Shown here: positions 1 to 10,220 of the stretch, in pieces
Layout: the number at the start of each line of letters is the position of its first letter
How positions within the stretch are numbered: the first letter of the stretch is position 1
Origin: Arthrobacter sp. C9C5
GTDB taxonomy: Bacteria; Actinomycetota; Actinomycetes; Actinomycetales; Micrococcaceae
Assembly: GCF_013359735.1 (NCBI RefSeq)
Contig: NZ_JABFMX010000004.1
Span: forward strand, 62,001-126,000
DNA length: 64,000 bases
Reading direction: 5' to 3'
Notes under the pieces: model-generated
Told to the model about the DNA's origin: nothing
What the model saw: the letters and a program-made list of their open reading frames with translations, nothing else
Databases searched by the model: none
Made by a program: the position numbers and the translations under genes

Positions 1-1403
1 ACCTCAAGGCGGCGCTGACCGGGACGTCGCGCTACTACATCGTGGCGAAGGACATCAGGCCCGACGTCGAGGACCGCATCTCCAAACTCCAGGTGCCCGG
101 CATCGTCACCGAGGGCACCAGCAAGCGGGTCTACCCCAACGGCTCAGTGGCGGGCGGAATCGTCGGCTTCCTCAAGGACGGCACCACCGGCCAGGCCGGG
201 CTGGAACAGACCCAGGACGAGGTGCTCAAGGGCACCGCGGGCAAGCGGCTGTTCGAGATAGGCGCCGACGGGCTGCGCATCCCGGTGGGCGTGGACCAGT
301 TCACGCCGGCCGTCAACGGCAAGGACATCAAGCTCACGCTCAACTCCGACCTGCAGTACTTTGCCCAGCAGGCCATCCAAAGCCAGAAGGACAAACTCAG
401 CGCCGAGTGGGGCATTATCGTCGTCGCGGACGCCAAGAACGGCAACATCATCGCGATGGCGGACACCGATGCGCCGGACCCCAATGATCCCGGGCAGGTC
501 GCCGCCAAGGACCGCGGAGTCCGTGCGGTGACCGCCGCCTACGAGCCGGGCTCGGTGGAGAAGATGATCACCGCCGCGTCCGCTATCGAGGAGGGCACCG
601 CCCGGCCGCTGGATAAATTCATCATCCCGCCGAGCTACACGGTGGACGGCCAGACGTTCACCGACGCCTTCGAACACGGCACCGAGAAAAGGACCCTGGC
701 GGGCATCGTCGGCTATTCCATGAATACCGGGACGGTCATGGTGGGCCGGCGGCTCAGCAAGGAGAAACGGCACGACTGGCTGCAAAAGTTCGGCATCGGC
801 GAGGCGCCGGACATCGGCCTGCCCGCCGAGTCCAAGGGCATCCTCACCCCGGCCGACCAATGGGACGGCCGCCAGCAATACACCGTGCTCTTCGGCCAGG
901 GCGTGGCCCAATCGACCCTGCAAACGGTCCGCGCCTACCAGAGCATCGCCAACGACGGCGTCATGGTCCAGCCGCGCCTGATCGACAGCTACATCAACCC
1001 TGACGGCACCGAGGAGAAGGTGCCGGCCAAGCCCACCCGCCAAGTGGTCTCCAAGAACACCGCCAAGCAGGTCCGCGACATCCTGGAAAGCGCCGTCACC
1101 GAGGGCGAGATTAAGGACGCCGCGATTGACGGCTACCGCGTGGGCGCCAAGACCGGCACCTCCGAGTCGCCGTGCGACGACGGCAAGTCGGGTTTCTGTG
1201 GCTACACGGCCTCGATGGTGGGAATGGCGCCGATGGACGATCCGCGGTTTATTGTTGAAGTGGTCCTGCAACGGCCCAAGGGCAGCATCTACGGCATCAC
1301 GAACGGACCCGTGTTCCGTTCGGTAATGAGCCAGACGCTGCGCACTTACAACGTCGAGCCGTCCACCGGCAAACCGGTCAGGCTGCCGCAGTACGCCAAG
1401 TAG
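1..1403 (+). CDS. ftsI: Peptidoglycan transpeptidase FtsI (PBP3), 5'-truncated by window edge
   Basis: This is the C-terminal part of the septal class B penicillin-binding protein that cross-links peptidoglycan at the division site. The frame is open from base 3, so the true start lies outside the window; the GTG at 42 is internal. The transpeptidase motifs are present in order: the SxxK active site (GSVEK, Ser codon near 552), the SxN motif (SMN, near 720) and the KTG motif (AKTGTSE, near 1149). The N-terminal membrane anchor and most of the dimerisation domain are missing here. It is followed by murE in the usual division-cluster order. Confidence 0.95.
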   Translation, partial: LKAALTGTSRYYIVAKDIRPDVEDRISKLQVPGIVTEGTSKRVYPNGSVAGGIVGFLKDGTTGQAGLEQTQDEVLKGTAGKRLFEIGADGLRIPVGVDQFTPAVNGKDIKLTLNSDLQYFAQQAIQSQKDKLSAEWGIIVVADAKNGNIIAMADTDAPDPNDPGQVAAKDRGVRAVTAAYEPGSVEKMITAASAIEEGTARPLDKFIIPPSYTVDGQTFTDAFEHGTEKRTLAGIVGYSMNTGTVMVGRRLSKEKRHDWLQKFGIGEAPDIGLPAESKGILTPADQWDGRQQYTVLFGQGVAQSTLQTVRAYQSIANDGVMVQPRLIDSYINPDGTEEKVPAKPTRQVVSKNTAKQVRDILESAVTEGEIKDAAIDGYRVGAKTGTSESPCDDGKSGFCGYTASMVGMAPMDDPRFIVEVVLQRPKGSIYGITNGPVFRSVMSQTLRTYNVEPSTGKPVRLPQYAK

Positions 1404-1516
1404 CACCCAGCTTCACGAGTCAGCAGCAACAACCAGTTCCACGCAGCCGGGCCTGCGTGCGGGGCAATCCTCCGCGCGCGGCGCACGTTGCCCCAGTACC
1501 GCAAACGGAGATCCCC

Positions 1517-3172
1517 TTGTCAGAGCTCAATGCCCAGGACGCGGCCGCCGCGCCGTCCGGCCAGGACTCCACTTCGGCGTTCCGGCCGACGGCGGTAGCC
1601 GCGGTGCCGCTCGAAACCATCGGTGAGTGGATCGGCGTCGTCGTTCCCGGCGCCTCCGCCGCCGTCCCGGTCACCGGGATCTCACTGAATTCCCGGGCCG
1701 TCCAGCCGGGGGACCTGTACGTCGCCCTGCCCGGCGCCACCCGGCACGGCGCGGACTTCGTGTCCCAGGCAGTGGACGCCGGCGCCGTCGCGGTGCTGAC
1801 CGACGACGCCGGCGCACGCCTGCTGGCCCTCTCCAACGACATCTCCGTGCCGGTACTGCTGGCCGGCGAGCCGCGCAGCCTGGTAGGGCGCCTCTCCGCC
1901 CTGATCTACCAGAGCCGGCCGGAGAATGCCGCGGCGCCGGCCCTGTTCGGCGTCACCGGAACCAACGGCAAGACCACCACCACCTACTTCATCAACTCCC
2001 TGCTCCAGGCGCTGGGCAAAAAGACCGGGCTGATCGGCACCATCGAGATCCTGGCCGGCGGCGAAGCGATCCCCAGCCAGCTGACGACCCCCGAGTCGAC
2101 GGACGTGCACGCCCTGCTGGCCCTCATGCGCGAACGCGGCCTGGACGCCGCGTCAATGGAGGTGTCCTCACACGCGATCTCGTTCCACCGGGTCGACGGC
2201 GTGCTGTTCGACGTCGCCGGCTTCACCAACCTCACCCAGGACCATCTGGACCTGCATGGAACCATGGAGGAGTACTTCCAGACAAAGGCGCGGCTCTTCA
2301 CGGCTCAGCGCGCCCGGGCCGCCGTCGTGACCGTGGACGATGAGTGGGGCCGAAAGCTGGCTGCCGGCGCCGACATCCCGGTCACCACGCTCGCCACGGG
2401 CGCCGACGCCGGAGACGCTGACGGTCCGGGCGCGGACTGGAGGGTTGTGGACCCACAGCCGCGCGGACTCGGCACCGAGTTCGGCCTGCGCCACCGGGAC
2501 GGTACCGGACTGCGTGTGCACACCGGGCTGCCCGGCAGCTTCAACGTCGCCAACGCCGCCCTGGCCACGGCCATGGTGCACGCCAGCGGAGTCCCCGCGG
2601 CCGAGGTGCAAGCCGCCCTGGACAGCGCGGATCCCTTCACCGTGGCCGTCCCCGGCCGCATGCAACTCGTTGCGACGGCTCCGGCCGCCGTTGTCGACTT
2701 CGCCCACAACCCGGACGCCCTCGCCCGGGCGCTCGAGGCAGTGCGCTCCCCGGAAGCGGGGTCCAAAGTGATCGTCGTCTTCGGCGCCACCGGCCAGCGC
2801 GACCAGGGCAAGCGGCCCGCGATGGGAGCGATTGCGGCCCGGCTCGCGGACATCGTGATCGTCAGCGACGACGACCCGCACGATGAGGACGCGGCAGCCA
2901 TCCGCGCCGACGTGATGGCCGGAGCCCTCGAGGCCAAGACCGCGGAGGGCCTCGGCTGCACGGTCCAGGAGGTCTTCCCCCGCGACGCCGCCATCCGCAA
3001 GGCGGTGGAACTTGCCGGCCCTGCGGACACCATCCTGGTCGCCGGGCGCGGCCACGAGGTCTGGCAGGAAGTCAAGGGCATCAACCTAGCGCTCGATGAC
3101 CGGGTGGAACTGCGGACCGCCTTGACAGTACGAGGATTCACCGTTCTCGATGACCAGCGGATAGAGTCCTAA
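1517..3172 (+). CDS. murE: UDP-N-acetylmuramoyl-tripeptide synthetase MurE
   Basis: This cytoplasmic ligase adds the third stem-peptide residue to UDP-MurNAc-L-Ala-D-Glu. The ATP-binding P-loop GTNGKTTTT lies about one third in, followed by a Mur ligase central domain and the C-terminal domain. The substrate-selecting motif reads DDPH rather than the DNPR of diaminopimelate-adding enzymes, which fits the L-lysine peptidoglycan usual in Arthrobacter; that specificity is inferred. I chose the TTG at 1517 because GGAG lies about 6 bases before it; a GTG at 1457 would add 20 residues without a clear ribosome site. About 551 residues. The stop is 6 bases before murF. Confidence 0.93.
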   Translation: MSELNAQDAAAAPSGQDSTSAFRPTAVAAVPLETIGEWIGVVVPGASAAVPVTGISLNSRAVQPGDLYVALPGATRHGADFVSQAVDAGAVAVLTDDAGARLLALSNDISVPVLLAGEPRSLVGRLSALIYQSRPENAAAPALFGVTGTNGKTTTTYFINSLLQALGKKTGLIGTIEILAGGEAIPSQLTTPESTDVHALLALMRERGLDAASMEVSSHAISFHRVDGVLFDVAGFTNLTQDHLDLHGTMEEYFQTKARLFTAQRARAAVVTVDDEWGRKLAAGADIPVTTLATGADAGDADGPGADWRVVDPQPRGLGTEFGLRHRDGTGLRVHTGLPGSFNVANAALATAMVHASGVPAAEVQAALDSADPFTVAVPGRMQLVATAPAAVVDFAHNPDALARALEAVRSPEAGSKVIVVFGATGQRDQGKRPAMGAIAARLADIVIVSDDDPHDEDAAAIRADVMAGALEAKTAEGLGCTVQEVFPRDAAIRKAVELAGPADTILVAGRGHEVWQEVKGINLALDDRVELRTALTVRGFTVLDDQRIES

Positions 3173-3178
3173 ACCGAG

Positions 3179-4723
3179 ATGATTGCATTTACAGCGGCGG
3201 AAATCGCCGAAATAACCAACGGCCGGCTGGCCGCAGAACCGGGCCTCACGCCCGGCTCTGTGGTGACCGACTCCCGCGAGGCCACGGCGGGTTCCCTCTA
3301 TGTGGCCAAGCCGGGGGAGGCCGCCGACGGGCACGATTTCGTGGCCGCCGCCTTCGAGCGCGGTGCCGTCCTGGCCCTCGTGGAGCGGGACGTCCCCGCC
3401 GCTGACGGGCAGAATTTCCCCGCAGTCGTCGTTGCGGACTCGGTCCTCGCCATGGGCGCCCTCGCTGCTGAAGCTGTGCGCCGGATCCGTGCCCGCCGCG
3501 CAGCCCGCGGCGAGGAACTCACCGTGATCGGGATCACCGGCTCTGCGGGAAAGACCACCACCAAGGACCTGCTGGCCGGGATCCTCGCCGAACACGGCGA
3601 AACGGTGGCGCCCCAGGGTTCCTACAACGGCGAGGTCGGCGTTCCGCTGACCGTCTTCAAGGCCGGCTATGAGACCCGCTACCTCGTGATCGAGATGGGC
3701 GCCACCGGCGTCGGGCACATCCGCTACCTCGCGGACATGGTCCGTCCGGAGATCGGTGTGGTGCTGGCCGTCGGCACGGCCCACGCCGGCGAATTCGGCG
3801 GCGTCGAAAACATCGCCCTGGCCAAGGGTGAGCTGGTCGAGGCCCTCCCCGCCGACGGCACGGCCGTGGTGAACCTGGACGACGCGAGGGTGGCTGCGAT
3901 GGCCGCGCGGACCTCCGCGACGGTCCTCGGCTTCTCCGCCCAGCCCGCCCGTGACGGCCAGCAGGCCGCCATCCAGGCCCAGGACGTCGAATTGAACGTC
4001 GGGGGCAACCCTGAATTCGACCTCCTGCTTCCGGGCGAGAGCGCCAGCCACCACGTCTCGGCCAAGCTGATCGGGGCCCACCACGTGGGCAACCTGCTCG
4101 CCGCGGCCGGTGCGGCCCACGCCGCCGGAATCCCCGGCGCGCAGATCGCCGCTTCGCTGAGCGCCCAGGCGGCCGCCAGCCGCTGGCGGATGGAACGCAC
4201 CGAACGGCCCGACGGCGTGACCATCATCAACGACGCCTACAACGCCAACCCCGAATCGATGCGCGCCGCCCTGCGGACGCTGGCGGACCTGGGCCGTGGC
4301 CGCCGGACCTGGGCCGTGCTCGGCGCGATGCTGGAACTCGGCGAGGACTCCATCCGCGAGCACACCGCCGTCGGCACCCAGGTGGTCCGGCTCAACATCT
4401 CCCGGCTGCTGGTGATCGGACGCGAGGCCCGCGCCCTCTACGTCTCGGCGGTCAACGAAGGCTCCTGGGGCGACGAATGCCTGTTTGCCGCAACCGCGGA
4501 CGAGGCCTACGAAATCCTGCGCTCCGAACTGGAGCCCGGGGACCTGGTCCTCTTCAAGTCTTCCAACAGCATCGGACTGCGCCATCTGGGCGATCGGATA
4601 GCATTACCCCCACATGCGCCGGACGCGCCGGCCGCGCCGGCCCGAAACGCTGCGGGAAACACTGCCGGAAACGCTGCTGAATCCGCCGCCGAATCCGCCA
4701 CCGAAGGGAGCATGCTGCTGTGA
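3179..4723 (+). CDS. murF: UDP-N-acetylmuramoyl-tripeptide--D-alanyl-D-alanine ligase MurF
   Basis: MurF adds D-Ala-D-Ala to the UDP-MurNAc-tripeptide, completing the pentapeptide in the cytoplasm. The P-loop [13 protein letters not shown] is near residue 120, and the family signature around [11 protein letters not shown] near residue 358 is intact. The last 35 or so residues are an Ala/Asn/Glu-rich tail built from short repeated codon blocks (around 4610-4715) and are probably disordered. Its end overlaps the GTG start of mraY by four bases (GTGA), so the two are translationally coupled. Confidence 0.95.
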   Translation: MIAFTAAEIAEITNGRLAAEPGLTPGSVVTDSREATAGSLYVAKPGEAADGHDFVAAAFERGAVLALVERDVPAADGQNFPAVVVADSVLAMGALAAEAVRRIRARRAARGEELTVIGITGSAGKTTTKDLLAGILAEHGETVAPQGSYNGEVGVPLTVFKAGYETRYLVIEMGATGVGHIRYLADMVRPEIGVVLAVGTAHAGEFGGVENIALAKGELVEALPADGTAVVNLDDARVAAMAARTSATVLGFSAQPARDGQQAAIQAQDVELNVGGNPEFDLLLPGESASHHVSAKLIGAHHVGNLLAAAGAAHAAGIPGAQIAASLSAQAAASRWRMERTERPDGVTIINDAYNANPESMRAALRTLADLGRGRRTWAVLGAMLELGEDSIREHTAVGTQVVRLNISRLLVIGREARALYVSAVNEGSWGDECLFAATADEAYEILRSELEPGDLVLFKSSNSIGLRHLGDRIALPPHAPDAPAAPARNAAGNTAGNAAESAAESATEGSMLL

Positions 4724-5829
4724 TCGCACTGCTGATGGGCTCCGGTCTGGCCCTGCTGCTCTCCTTCCTGGGGACCCCGCTCTTCATCCGCTTCCTGGTC
4801 CGCAAGAGCTACGGACAATTCATCCGGGACGACGGGCCCACCTCGCACCACACCAAGCGCGGCACACCGACCATGGGCGGCACGGTGGTGGTGGTCGCGG
4901 TACTGGTCAGCTACGGCATCACGCACCTGGTCATGTGGATGATGAACCCCCGGTCTCCGGGACCGTCCGCCTCGGCCCTGCTCTTGCTCTTCCTCATGGT
5001 CGGCATGGGCCTCGTCGGGTTCCTGGACGACTTCATCAAGATTTCCGCGCAGCGCAGCCTGGGCCTCAACGCCAAGGCCAAGCTGATCCTGCAGGCCGCG
5101 GTCGGCATCATCTTCGCGGTCCTCGCCCTCAACTTCCCGGACGAGAACAACGTCACGCCGGCGTCGTACCAGATCTCGCTGGTGCGGGACATCCCGTGGC
5201 TGAACCTCGCCTTCGGCGGCACCGTGCTGGGCGCCATCCTGTTTGTGCTGTGGTCCAACCTGATCGTCACCGCAGCGACCAACGGGGTAAACCTCACGGA
5301 CGGGCTGGACGGCCTCGCCGCGGGCGCCTCCGTCATGGTCTTCGGGGCGTACACGATCATCGGGATCTGGCAGAGCAACCAGGCCTGCGGCTCACCCCGG
5401 CAGGCCGGCGCCGGCTGCTACACCGTCCGTGACCCGCTCGACCTCGCCTTGCTCGCGGCCATCCTCAGCGCCGCGCTGGTGGGGTTCCTGTGGTGGAACA
5501 CCTCACCGGCGAAGATCTTCATGGGCGACACCGGGTCGCTGGCCATCGGCGGCGCCGTCGCCGGCTTCGCGATCCTTTCCCGGACCGAACTGCTGCTCGC
5601 CTTCATCGGCGGCCTCTTCGTCCTGATCACCCTTTCGGTCATCATCCAGGTCGGCTACTTCAAGATCACCAAGGGCAAGCGGTTCTTCAAGATGGCCCCG
5701 CTGCAGCACCACTTCGAGCTCAAGGGCTGGGCGGAAGTGACCGTTGTGGTCCGGTTCTGGATCCTCTGCGGGCTCTTCGTCGCCGCGGGCCTGGGCATTT
5801 TCTACGCTGAATGGGTGGTGCTGCTGTGA
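4720..5829 (+). CDS. mraY: Phospho-N-acetylmuramoyl-pentapeptide transferase MraY
   Basis: MraY transfers phospho-MurNAc-pentapeptide to undecaprenyl phosphate, forming lipid I at the inner face of the membrane. The 369-residue product is hydrophobic with about ten membrane segments. It contains the conserved Asp-rich loops [10 protein letters not shown] and [12 protein letters not shown] and the C-terminal [13 protein letters not shown] segment. The GTG start overlaps murF (GTGA), and its own stop overlaps the GTG start of murD in the same way. Confidence 0.96.
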   Translation: MIALLMGSGLALLLSFLGTPLFIRFLVRKSYGQFIRDDGPTSHHTKRGTPTMGGTVVVVAVLVSYGITHLVMWMMNPRSPGPSASALLLLFLMVGMGLVGFLDDFIKISAQRSLGLNAKAKLILQAAVGIIFAVLALNFPDENNVTPASYQISLVRDIPWLNLAFGGTVLGAILFVLWSNLIVTAATNGVNLTDGLDGLAAGASVMVFGAYTIIGIWQSNQACGSPRQAGAGCYTVRDPLDLALLAAILSAALVGFLWWNTSPAKIFMGDTGSLAIGGAVAGFAILSRTELLLAFIGGLFVLITLSVIIQVGYFKITKGKRFFKMAPLQHHFELKGWAEVTVVVRFWILCGLFVAAGLGIFYAEWVVLL

Positions 5830-7412
5830 GCGGGAACATTCCCGAGCCGCTGGCCACGTCCCCGCGGCTGGACAAGCTGACCAGCTGGGACTCGGACTGG
5901 TCCGGACTCCGCGTGGTCGTCACCGGCATTGGGATCTCCGGTTTCGCCGCCGCCGACACCCTGATCGAACTCGGCGCCCGGGTGGTCGTCGTGGACGCCG
6001 CGGACAGCGCGAAGGCCCGCGCCCAGGCGGACACCCTCCGGATCGTCGGAGCCGCGGATGTACTACTCGGCGACGACGCCGTCGCCTCGGTGCCCAGGGT
6101 CGACGGCGAGAAGCCCGAACTGATCGTCACCTCGCCCGGCTGGCGGCCCGACCAGTCCCTGCTGGCTGCCGCCGCACGGGCGCACATCCCGATCTGGGGC
6201 GACGTCGAACTCGCCTGGCGGGTCCGGGAACGCGAGGGCCGCAAGACGGCCGACTGGCTCACCATCACCGGCACCAACGGCAAGACCACGACCGTCGGCC
6301 TGACCGAATCCATGCTGCAGGCCGCGGGACTCAAAGCGATCGCGGTCGGCAACGTCGGCACGCCGATCCTGGATGCCCTCCGCGACCCGGTGGACTACGA
6401 CGTCTTCGCCGTCGAACTCTCGAGCTTCCAGCTGCACTGGAGCCACTCCGTCTCGCCGGTCGCCAGCGTGTGCCTGAACGTCGCCGAAGACCACGTGGAC
6501 TGGCACGGCTCCTACGACTCCTACCTGGCGGACAAGGCCAAGGTCTACGAGCGTACGCAGAAGGCGTGCATCTACAACGCCGAGCAGATCGAAACCGAAC
6601 GCATGGTGGAAGACGCCGACGTCGTCGAGGGTTGCCGCGCGGTGGGCTTCACGACCGTCACCCCGGCGATCAGCATGGTCGGCGTCGTCGAAGGCCTGCT
6701 CGTGGACCGCGCGTTCATCCCCGAGCGCAAGGACAGCGCCGCCGAACTGGCCGCGATGTCCGACCTCGGACCCGTGGCGCCCCGGCACATGGTCGCCAAC
6801 GCCCTCGCCGCGGCCGCCCTCGTGCGTGCCTACGGGGTGGAGCCGTCCGCCGTCCGCCAGGGGCTGCAGAACTACCTGCCGGGGGACCACCGCATCCAGC
6901 CGGTCGCCCGCCACGAAGGCGTGCTTTGGATCAACGACTCCAAGGCCACGAACCCGCACGCCGCGGCCGCCTCGCTGTCCGCCTTCCAGAACGTGGTGTG
7001 GATCGCCGGCGGCCTGTCCAAGGGTGTGAATTACGACTCACTGGTCCGGGACAACGCCGCCCGGCTCAAGGCTGTGGTGCTGATCGGCACGGACTCGTCC
7101 GGCCTGCTGGCCTCGCTCCAGCGACACGCGCCGGATGTCCCCGTGATCGGCCAGGCCAAGGGCGACACTGAAAACGTGCAGACTGCCGAAACGGCCCACG
7201 CCGACGCAGGCCCCTCGCCAATTTACGGCGAGACCGTGATGGCACGGGCCGTCGCGTCGGCGGCACAGCTGGCCACCTCGGGGGACACTGTGCTTCTGGC
7301 CCCGGCAGCTGCATCCATGGATCAGTTCTCTTCCTATGCTCACCGTGGCGACGCCTTCATCGAAGCTGTCCGCGAGCTCGTGGAAGGGCAGGCTCAGACC
7401 ACCGAGGAGTAG
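5826..7412 (+). CDS. murD: UDP-N-acetylmuramoylalanine--D-glutamate ligase MurD
   Basis: MurD adds D-glutamate to UDP-MurNAc-L-Ala. A Rossmann-like N-terminal domain ([17 protein letters not shown]) is followed by the P-loop [12 protein letters not shown], the Mur central-domain motif [11 protein letters not shown] and the C-terminal [10 protein letters not shown] motif. I chose the GTG at 5826 because it overlaps the mraY stop as GTGA; earlier in-frame starts would lie deeper inside mraY. About 528 residues. ftsW begins 2 bases after the stop. Confidence 0.95.
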   Translation: MSGNIPEPLATSPRLDKLTSWDSDWSGLRVVVTGIGISGFAAADTLIELGARVVVVDAADSAKARAQADTLRIVGAADVLLGDDAVASVPRVDGEKPELIVTSPGWRPDQSLLAAAARAHIPIWGDVELAWRVREREGRKTADWLTITGTNGKTTTVGLTESMLQAAGLKAIAVGNVGTPILDALRDPVDYDVFAVELSSFQLHWSHSVSPVASVCLNVAEDHVDWHGSYDSYLADKAKVYERTQKACIYNAEQIETERMVEDADVVEGCRAVGFTTVTPAISMVGVVEGLLVDRAFIPERKDSAAELAAMSDLGPVAPRHMVANALAAAALVRAYGVEPSAVRQGLQNYLPGDHRIQPVARHEGVLWINDSKATNPHAAAASLSAFQNVVWIAGGLSKGVNYDSLVRDNAARLKAVVLIGTDSSGLLASLQRHAPDVPVIGQAKGDTENVQTAETAHADAGPSPIYGETVMARAVASAAQLATSGDTVLLAPAAASMDQFSSYAHRGDAFIEAVRELVEGQAQTTEE

Positions 7413-7414
7413 CA

Positions 7415-8977
7415 ATGGTCAGCACGCCCACCCGTCCCGCCGCGGCGCGGACGGCCGCCCCAGGCAGCAAACCAGGCAGTAAGGCAGCCAGGACACCCGG
7501 CACGACGGCGGGTAGCACCGCCGTCCGGACGGCCGGCACGACAGCCGCGGCTGCCGGACCGGGTCAAACCCCCGTAGCCCGGGTCCGGGGCTGGTACCGC
7601 GCCTTCTGGTCGGCGCTGGAAGGCACCGGCAAGTCCCGGAACGGTTCCACGTACTACCTCATCCTCGGCTCCACCCTCGCGCTGACCGCGATCGGCATCA
7701 TGATGGTGCTCTCCGCCTCAAGTGTGGAGGCGATCGCGGCGGGGGAGTCGCCCTATTCCGCAGCCCTCAAACAGGGGCTTTTCGCGGCCATCGGCGTCTT
7801 CGTCATGTTCGTCCTATCCCGCGTGAACGTGGTGTGGCTCAAACGCATCGCCTGGTTCGCCATCCTCGGGGCGCTCGTCCTGCTGGTCCTGGTGCTCCTG
7901 GTGGGCCGCAGCGCGCTGGGCAACCAGAACTGGATCGAGGTCGGCGGTATCACCTTCCAGCCTTCCGAGGCTGCCAAACTGGCGCTGGCGCTCTGGATGG
8001 CCACGGTGCTGCACGCCAAGGCCAAGCTCCTCCACCAGGCCAAGCACGCACTGATTCCCGTGGTGCTCCCGGGGGCGGGCGGGGTGATCGTCCTGATCCT
8101 GCTGGGCAACGACCTCGGCACGGCGATGATCGTCATGATGATCACCGCCGCCGCCCTGTACTTCGCCGGGGTGCGGCTGTATCTCTTCGGTATCGCCGGT
8201 GTGGTCCTGGCCGTCGGCACGGTGGTGCTCGCCATCACCAGCCCCAACCGGGTTTGCCGCATCCTGTCCTGGACCGGACAGACCTGCGCCGACGGCTCGG
8301 ACGTGAACTACCAGTCCACCAACGGCCTTTACGCCCTGGCCTCCGGCGGCTGGTTCGGCGTCGGGCTGGGCCAGAGCCGGCAGAAGTACAGCTGGATCCC
8401 GGAGGCCCACAACGACTTCATCTTCGCCATCATCGGCGAGGAGCTCGGTCTGATCGGAACCATCGTGGTCCTGGTCCTGTTCGCGGTCCTGGGCACGGCC
8501 ATCTACCGCGTCGTGGTGGCCCAGCAGGACCTGTTCCACCGCGTCCTCGCCGGCTCGATCATGGTGTGGCTGCTGGGGCAGGCCACCGTCAACATGGCAG
8601 TGGTGACCGGACTGCTCCCCGTTATTGGCGTACCGCTGCCGTTCATCTCCTACGGCGGCTCGGCCCTGCTGATGTCGCTGTGTGCCATCGGCGTAGTGTT
8701 GTCCTTGGCCCGGGCCCAGATGGAGCCGAACATGCAGCCGAAGGGGATGCTCAAGTTCGGGCCTGCCGGCTTCGCCAAAGTACTCCGCAAGCAGGCGGGG
8801 GCCAGGAGCGCTGCCAGGCGTCCGGCCGCGGCAGCATCCGCCAAGGCCCCCGCTGCCGACCCGGCTGCCAGACCTGCCGCCGGACCTGCGGCCGGACCGC
8901 TTGCAGGCGGCACGCCCGGCCGGAAGCCCGGCACCAGGACCCCCGCCCCCAAGAATCCCGCACGGAAGCGTACCTAG
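7415..8977 (+). CDS. ftsW: Septal peptidoglycan glycosyltransferase FtsW (SEDS family)
   Basis: FtsW is the SEDS-family polytopic membrane protein that polymerises lipid II at the septum together with FtsI. After a basic Ala/Thr-rich cytoplasmic N-terminus of about 75 residues come roughly ten hydrophobic segments. Family landmarks are the NDLGTAMIV segment, the large external loop with the cysteine pair in CRILSWTGQTC, the PEAHNDFIFAIIGEELG motif and the GLLPVIGVPLPFISYGGS motif. The C-terminal 70 residues are Ala/Pro/Lys-rich and probably unstructured. It lies between murD and murG. Confidence 0.94.
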   Translation: MVSTPTRPAAARTAAPGSKPGSKAARTPGTTAGSTAVRTAGTTAAAAGPGQTPVARVRGWYRAFWSALEGTGKSRNGSTYYLILGSTLALTAIGIMMVLSASSVEAIAAGESPYSAALKQGLFAAIGVFVMFVLSRVNVVWLKRIAWFAILGALVLLVLVLLVGRSALGNQNWIEVGGITFQPSEAAKLALALWMATVLHAKAKLLHQAKHALIPVVLPGAGGVIVLILLGNDLGTAMIVMMITAAALYFAGVRLYLFGIAGVVLAVGTVVLAITSPNRVCRILSWTGQTCADGSDVNYQSTNGLYALASGGWFGVGLGQSRQKYSWIPEAHNDFIFAIIGEELGLIGTIVVLVLFAVLGTAIYRVVVAQQDLFHRVLAGSIMVWLLGQATVNMAVVTGLLPVIGVPLPFISYGGSALLMSLCAIGVVLSLARAQMEPNMQPKGMLKFGPAGFAKVLRKQAGARSAARRPAAAASAKAPAADPAARPAAGPAAGPLAGGTPGRKPGTRTPAPKNPARKRT

Positions 8978-8983
8978 CCCACC

Positions 8984-10144
8984 ATGAACACCAAGTCGTC
9001 CCTGTCCGTCGTCCTCGCCGGCGGCGGCACTGCCGGGCACATCAGCCCGCTGCTGGCCATCGCCAATGCCATCCTGGAGGTCCGGCCCGAGGCGCAGCTC
9101 CTCGCCGTCGGCACCCCCGGCGGCATGGAAGCCCGCCTGGTCCCGGCCGCGGGGCTGGAGCTCGCCACCGTCAGCCGGGTTCCGTTTCCACGTAAACCTT
9201 CGATCGAACTGCTGCGGCTCCCCGGCAAGCTCGCCGGCGCCGTGCGGCAGGCCGGCGCCATCCTCGACGAGGCCCGGGCAGACGTCCTCGTCGGCGTCGG
9301 CGGCTACGTCTGCACACCGCTGTACCTTGCCGCCTGGCGCCGCAAGATTCCGATTGTGGTGCACGAGGCAAACACCCGCCCCGGGCTCGCCAACCGCGTC
9401 GGTGCCCGGCTCAGCCGGCATGTGGCCGTAGCTTTCGCCGCGACCAGGCTGCGCGGGGCGCGGCACGTCGGCATGCCGATGCGGCGCGAAATCTCGGGCC
9501 TGGACCGGACGGCTGCCCGCGAGGCCGCACGCACGGCCCTCGGCCTGGAACAGGACAAGCCCACCCTGATCGTCACCGGCGGGTCCTCCGGCGCGCAGAG
9601 CATCAACCGCGCCGTCGCCGCCTCGGTCGCGGCCCTGGCCGAGGCCGGCATCCAGACCCTGCACATCACCGGGCGCGGCAAGACCGTCCATGATGCCCAG
9701 GGCAAGCTGCTGGCCGCGCCAGGCTACCGCCAGGTGGAGTACGTGGACGGCATGGAACTGGCCTACGCCGCCGCCGACCTGCTGCTGGCGCGCGCCGGCG
9801 CCGCGACCGTCTGCGAGGTCGCCGCCGTCGGCGTCCCGGCCGTTTTCGTCCCGCTTCCGATCGGCAACGGGGAGCAGGCCCTAAACGCTGCCGGCCTGGT
9901 CAACGCCGACGCCGCACTCCTGGTCGAAGACAGCGCCTTCGACGCAGGCTGGGTCGCCGGTAACATCATCCCGCTGCTGCGTGAGCCCGCCCGGCTGGAC
10001 CGGATGGCCGCCGCCGCGGAACAGCTCGGCATCCGGGACGCGGACCGGCGGATGGCCGCCCTGGTCTTCGAAGCCGCGCAACCCGCGGCCGGCAGCACCG
10101 CGGCAACGCCGCGACCAGAACAGCCGCGACCAGAACCGACGTGA
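8984..10144 (+). CDS. murG: UDP-GlcNAc--lipid I N-acetylglucosaminyltransferase MurG
   Basis: MurG converts lipid I to lipid II on the cytoplasmic face of the membrane. The glycine-rich [17 protein letters not shown] motif opens the protein and a second glycine loop, [14 protein letters not shown], opens the C-terminal domain. The acceptor-side motif [11 protein letters not shown] and the donor-binding segment [13 protein letters not shown] follow the family pattern. Length (386 residues) is normal apart from a short repetitive Pro/Arg/Gln tail. A 76-base gap containing short direct repeats of GACCGGAACAG separates it from murC. Confidence 0.95.
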   Translation: MNTKSSLSVVLAGGGTAGHISPLLAIANAILEVRPEAQLLAVGTPGGMEARLVPAAGLELATVSRVPFPRKPSIELLRLPGKLAGAVRQAGAILDEARADVLVGVGGYVCTPLYLAAWRRKIPIVVHEANTRPGLANRVGARLSRHVAVAFAATRLRGARHVGMPMRREISGLDRTAAREAARTALGLEQDKPTLIVTGGSSGAQSINRAVAASVAALAEAGIQTLHITGRGKTVHDAQGKLLAAPGYRQVEYVDGMELAYAAADLLLARAGAATVCEVAAVGVPAVFVPLPIGNGEQALNAAGLVNADAALLVEDSAFDAGWVAGNIIPLLREPARLDRMAAAAEQLGIRDADRRMAALVFEAAQPAAGSTAATPRPEQPRPEPT

Positions 10145-10220
10145 CCGGAACAGAACTGACCGGAACAGCAGCTCTTGAACGACCGAGCACTTTGAACATC
10201 AGGCAGGAAGCGGTAAAGCA

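Noticed and set aside
10141..10180. Short GACCGGAACAG repeats after murG as a functional repeat
   Set aside because: Only a few imperfect copies continuing the repetitive murG tail; likely replication slippage.
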